A stretch of DNA of 64,000 bases from contig NC_036457.1 in the NCBI RefSeq assembly GCF_002775205.1, forward strand, positions 4,635,650 to 4,699,649, in the 5' to 3' direction. The DNA comes from Xiphophorus maculatus (lineage: Eukaryota > Chordata > Actinopteri > Cyprinodontiformes > Poeciliidae). Numbering within the stretch: the first letter of the stretch is position 1; the number at the start of each line of letters is the position of its first letter. Under the pieces are notes generated by a model. It did no database searches. It was not told the DNA's origin and saw only the letters and a program-made list of their open reading frames with translations. Both the position numbers and the translations under genes were made by a program. Positions 60,682-64,000 of the stretch are shown here, one piece after another.

Positions 60682-61221
60682 CTAGCTCTGAAACGGTTAG
60701 CTCTGAAATGGTTAGCTCTGAAACGTTTAGCTCTGAAACGGTTAGCTCTGAAATGGTTAGCTCTGAAACGTTTAGCTCTGAAACGGTTAGCTCTGAAACG
60801 GTTAGCTCTGAAACGTTTAGCTCTGAAACGGTTAGCTCTGAAACGTTTAGCTCTGAAACGGTTAGCTCTGAAACGTTTAGCTCTGAAACGGTTAGCTCTG
60901 AAACGTTTAGCTCTGAAACGTTTAGCTCTGAAACGGTTAGCTCTGAAATGGTTAGCTCTGAAACGTTTAGCTTTGAAACGTTTAGCTTTGGAATGTTTAG
61001 CTCTGAAACGGTTAGCTCTGAAACGTTTAGCTCTGAAACGTTTAGCTCTGAAACGGTTAGCTCTGAAATGGTTAGCTCTGAAACGTTTAGCTTTGAAACG
61101 TTTAGCTTTGGAATGTTTAGCTCTGAAACGGTTAGCTCTGAAATGGTTAGCTCTGAAACGTTTAGCTTTGAAACGTTTAGCTTTGGAATGTTTAGCTCTG
61201 AAACGGTTAGCTTTGGAATGG
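60682..61221 (+). repeat. 15-bp minisatellite (gttagctctgaaacg)
   Basis: About 36 copies, nearly indel-free, with variants aaatgg, aaacgt and ttggaatgt. Block order (the ttgaaacg, ttgaaacg, ttggaatg trio) repeats at about 60970, 61090 and 61165, so segments were duplicated. The 15-bp period keeps two forward frames open and creates a 249-aa frame that I treat as an artefact. Confidence 0.95.
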
Positions 61222-61484
61222 CTAAATGTTGTGTTTTGGCTCGTTTAGAGTATTTACTTATTATGCAGAGAAAGTGTTTAGAAGACTCTCAGGCCGCCTG
61301 GAAAACTCCTGAACTCTGGACCGGATCAAGACTTAGCTTCCATCTGAAAAGTGCGGAGTGCATTTATTTTCATCCTTCTGGGTCTGCGTCTCCTCTGGCT
61401 GCAGATCTTCTGTTTTTCTGCCAGTCAGACTGGATGGAGAACATGTTAAAACATTAGTTTTCACGTCTTCCTACAAATTCTGAG

Positions 61485-61645
61485 CTGGTCTGGACTTTGA
61501 CTAGGCCATTCTAACTCCATAAATAATTTTAACTATCCCATAATATCTCTGTCAGGGTGCAAGCTGGTCCTCTAACTGGATTCTCCTGGATTTATCTCCA
61601 GCTATGTTCCTCCAGCATAATGCTGCCACCACCATGGTCCACTAA
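61485..61645 (-). mobile_element. Tc1-like transposon fragment, reverse orientation
   Basis: The reverse complement shows both the GGGSIMLWG-coding phrase (from 61617-61640) and the later gagttagaatggcctagtcaaagtcca phrase. They are only about 100 bp apart, so the copy is internally deleted. Confidence 0.55.
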
Positions 61646-61809
61646 AGAAGCTCTGGATCAGAACCAGAACCGCTGCCGTCCGATTCTGGACTCTGGCTGC
61701 TGATCAGGTGGATTTAGTCTGAAGAAACTGAATATTTGTGCCTAATTGGAGTTAAAGTCCAGTGAAAACTGAAACGTTGAGCGGCCATGTTCATGTCGGC
61801 CTGCCTGTC

Positions 61810-61822
61810 TGACCTTTGACCT
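61810..61822 (-). promoter_or_regulatory. Perfect DR1 nuclear-receptor site
   Basis: TGACCTTTGACCT followed by gcagg, about 1.6 kb upstream of the TATA promoter at 63.46 kb. Confidence 0.3.
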
Positions 61823-61975
61823 GCAGGAACACGCGCGTGTCATCAGAGCGGGGAACGCCGTCCGGCTGATCATTAACCTTTACGGCCGCCGGAGCAGAGC
61901 CGCGACAACCCGCTTTTACGACATGTTTACCACTGGAAACGAGCCGACGCCGTTTCCATGGGAACCCAGCGGCAC

Positions 61976-62028
61976 CAGAACCTCCAGAACCACCAGAACC
62001 ACCAGAACCACTAGAACCTCCAGAACCG
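61976..62028 (+). repeat. 9-bp tandem repeat (agaaccacc)
   Basis: About six copies with ccagaacctcc variants. Confidence 0.85.
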
Positions 62029-62153
62029 GCGACGGTTCACTCCTGAAGCACTGGAGATGGTTTCTGAGAAGAGGGGAAACTGAAACTTCAGATGAAACTG
62101 GAAGTTTCAGGACGACAAACCGAGGCACTGAAACGCAACATGAGACAACAGCA

Positions 62154-62200
62154 GATTATTCAGATTATTCAGATTATTCAGATTATTCAGATTATTCACT
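62154..62200 (+). repeat. 9-bp tandem repeat (agattattc)
   Basis: Five exact copies. Confidence 0.9.
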
Positions 62201-62734
62201 GAAACCAAGTTTATGCTGGAAAGTTTAACAGATTCAAGACAAAAACAAACAAAATCGACTTTTAAACTTTTTTGTGTTGATAAAGACAAAATATTTCCAG
62301 ATTAAAGCTTCAGCAGTTTTGAAATTTCTGGTTAAATTCAAGATCAGGAAAATTATTTTGCTTCTGAATTAAATATTCTGTATTTCATTTTAAATATTTA
62401 TTAGTTTCTATAACAGAAAATCTTTTTTTTTCTCCACATTTTAAACTGATTCAGATTAAATTTCTAAATCTGGAGTCATCAACATGTTTTAGTTATTAAA
62501 ATGTCTATTATTTCTTAAAATGCTTCACCAACATCTAAGAAATCAAAGCATAAATTAATTTGTTTATGTGATTAAATTATTTTAATAACTTTTGTTCTGC
62601 AGTGAAGTAGAATAAATCCTGAATTATCTGAATATTAATTTATGTTACAACACAGTTTCTGTAACTGCTAAATTTTCTCAATAATCTGTGGATGTTGGAC
62701 ATGAAAACGTTTCATCAGAACCGAACCAGCAGCT

Positions 62735-62775
62735 CAGAACCGGATCCCAGAACCGGATCCCAGAACCGGATCCCA
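62735..62775 (+). repeat. 13-bp tandem repeat (agaaccggatccc)
   Basis: Three copies. Confidence 0.85.
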
Positions 62776-62849
62776 GGACAGGAATCCGCTCCTAACCAGC
62801 TGCTGGAAGAAAATTTTCAATTTAGAATCAGGTCTATGCTTCTATAATT

Positions 62850-62900
62850 TGAGAGGACTTCCTGTTTGGGAGGACTTCCTGTTTGGGAGGACTTCCTGTC
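62850..62900 (+). repeat. 17-bp tandem repeat (gaggacttcctgtttgg)
   Basis: Three copies, each with the ETS-type word acttcctgt. Confidence 0.85.
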
Positions 62901-63064
62901 CCAGCAGGAGAATCATCAGAGTAATCTGATTACTTTGAGCTAAAATAGTTACAGTCAGCAGGTTTTCTTATTAAAACACATAGAGAAGAAATTAATTGAT
63001 CATTTATCGCTGCCTTCCAATCAGATGGAAACTCAGGAAACATTCATCCTTCCTCTGGTCGGGA

Positions 63065-63107
63065 GGAATGCTGGGAATGCTGGGAATGATGGGAATGATG
63101 GGAATGA
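63065..63107 (+). repeat. 9-bp tandem repeat (gggaatgat/gct)
   Basis: Five copies of gggaatgctg/gggaatgatg type. Confidence 0.85.
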
Positions 63108-63365
63108 GAAACCATGGCAACGGGGAGACGCTGAGCTGTACAAACGTCAAAGTCAGGTTTGTTTATTTATTTACTATTATTGTTAAACTCTGAGTCGGAT
63201 TAAAAATATGAAAATAAGATTAGAAATTAGGTCAGAGGATGGATGACAAAAAACAGAGAGAAAAGAGGGAAGGAGAGGAGGAAGAGGAGGAAGAGGAGGA
63301 AGAGGAGGGAAGCCGCTCCTGTTATGACCGATCAGCTGCGTTGCATCATCACACAATCAGAGTCC

Positions 63366-63587
63366 TATAAATAGGATGATGTCATCCCCCCTCCCCTCCC
63401 TCATCTCTTTCGCTCTCTGTTTAGTAAGGCGTGACGTCACAGGCCCCGCCCCCCTCCGGGCCTTATATAAGCAGGTGATGCAACCGGAGCGGCAGAAGCG
63501 CAAGCCGCCGCGGGAAAGGAACAGCGGTTCATTTTGTCCAGCTCAACCAGAACCAGAACCAGAACCAGAACCTCGGAACTTTAACAG
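63366..63587 (+). promoter_or_regulatory. CRE/GC-box/TATA promoter and first exon of an unidentified gene
   Basis: In order: TATAAATA at 63366-63373, a perfect CRE TGACGTCA at 63432-63439, a GC box CCCCGCCCCCC at 63444-63454 and TATATAA at 63464-63470. This predicts a start near 63495-63500. The transcript then passes an accaga repeat and reaches ggaactttaacag followed by the donor gtaagg, with the last exonic base at 63587. The short exon has no convincing coding frame. The gene body lies beyond the window, so I cannot name it. Confidence 0.6.
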
Positions 63588-63892
63588 GTAAGGAGAGGGG
63601 GGGGGAGTGCTTCCGGTGGGGGGGGGCGGGCTGACGGAGGCTCTGTCCCGGGGAGGAGAAGCCGGGCTTCCCGGTGCGCTCCGGTCCCGGTCCCGGTTCG
63701 GGTCCGGTTCGCTTCCCGGCGCGCAGAGAAACCAAAAGCTGAAGCTGCGCGGTTTTTAATGCGCGGGTTGTAATCCGGAATAAATAAATGATCTTTATTG
63801 TTTTATATTTTTAACTGAGATTTTTGTTTCTGGTCCGACTTGTTGCTGAAATTAAGTCAAGTTGGAGATCAGCAGAAACTGAGACCAACACA

Positions 63893-63931
63893 ATTATTAT
63901 TATTATTATTATTATTATTGTTGTTGTTGTT
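63893..63931 (+). repeat. (ATT)n/(GTT)n microsatellite
   Basis: About nine ATT units followed by four GTT units, in the presumed first intron of the gene starting near 63.5 kb. Confidence 0.9.
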
Positions 63932-64000
63932 ATTAAAGTCACAAATAATTCCAAAGAGAGACCAGACTAACTGTAGCTAAATCATAAAACTATGTGGATA

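Noticed and set aside
60708..61457. 249-aa open frame rich in Ser, Glu and Thr
   Set aside because: It is the translation of the 15-bp minisatellite plus a short random tail. Variant units change residues without constraint.
63376..63591. 71-aa open frame across the CRE/TATA promoter
   Set aside because: Its start lies upstream of the TATA box and its end runs past the splice donor. The Pro-Glu repeat comes from the ccagaa microsatellite.

Overview
The window is vertebrate nuclear DNA, almost certainly from a ray-finned (percomorph) fish. Genes have short exons with GT-AG introns. The noncoding DNA is rich in microsatellites, minisatellites, tRNA-derived SINEs and decayed Tc1-like DNA transposons, and the three genes I can read keep the AIG1-ADAT2-PEX3 order of human 6q24. 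A cyprinodontiform is a guess from repeat style only. Of 64 kb, about 2.3 kb is protein-coding sequence I can defend.   Layout: 1-23.7 kb has no readable coding exon. It holds copies of a dispersed repeat, several minisatellites, a 26-bp satellite of about 1.5 kb (18.67-20.17 kb), a GC-rich region at 17.0-17.96 kb with a good minus-strand splice donor, and a splice-bounded 40-nt minus-strand exon candidate at 9.4 kb. These two signals fit the noncoding 5' end of a leftward gene. By synteny that would be HIVEP2, which is inference only. 23.87-32.58 kb is AIG1 (+), 33.39-34.84 kb is ADAT2 (-), and 35.56-39.13 kb is PEX3 (+). AIG1 and ADAT2 converge tail to tail, while ADAT2 and PEX3 diverge from a 0.7-kb shared upstream region. 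From 39.4 kb to the end there is no coding exon I can support, only Tc1 relics, AT-rich inverted-repeat elements and minisatellites. There is a CpG-rich minus-strand promoter/donor candidate at 56.9-57.15 kb. A CRE/GC-box/TATA promoter with a first-exon donor at 63.43-63.59 kb points to a gene starting just before the right edge.   Functionally, AIG1 is a membrane lipid hydrolase for FAHFA lipids, ADAT2 is the catalytic subunit of the A34-to-I34 tRNA deaminase, and PEX3 is the peroxisomal membrane receptor for PEX19. Their clustering is conserved synteny, not a pathway. The most unusual structures are: a family of elements with inverted ends of about 100 bp around arrays of the palindrome CTAAATATTTAG; an array in AIG1 that repeats a splice donor eight times; the ADAT2 start codon lying inside a perfect RFX X-box; and several perfect DR1 (AGGTCAAAGGTCA) sites across the window.
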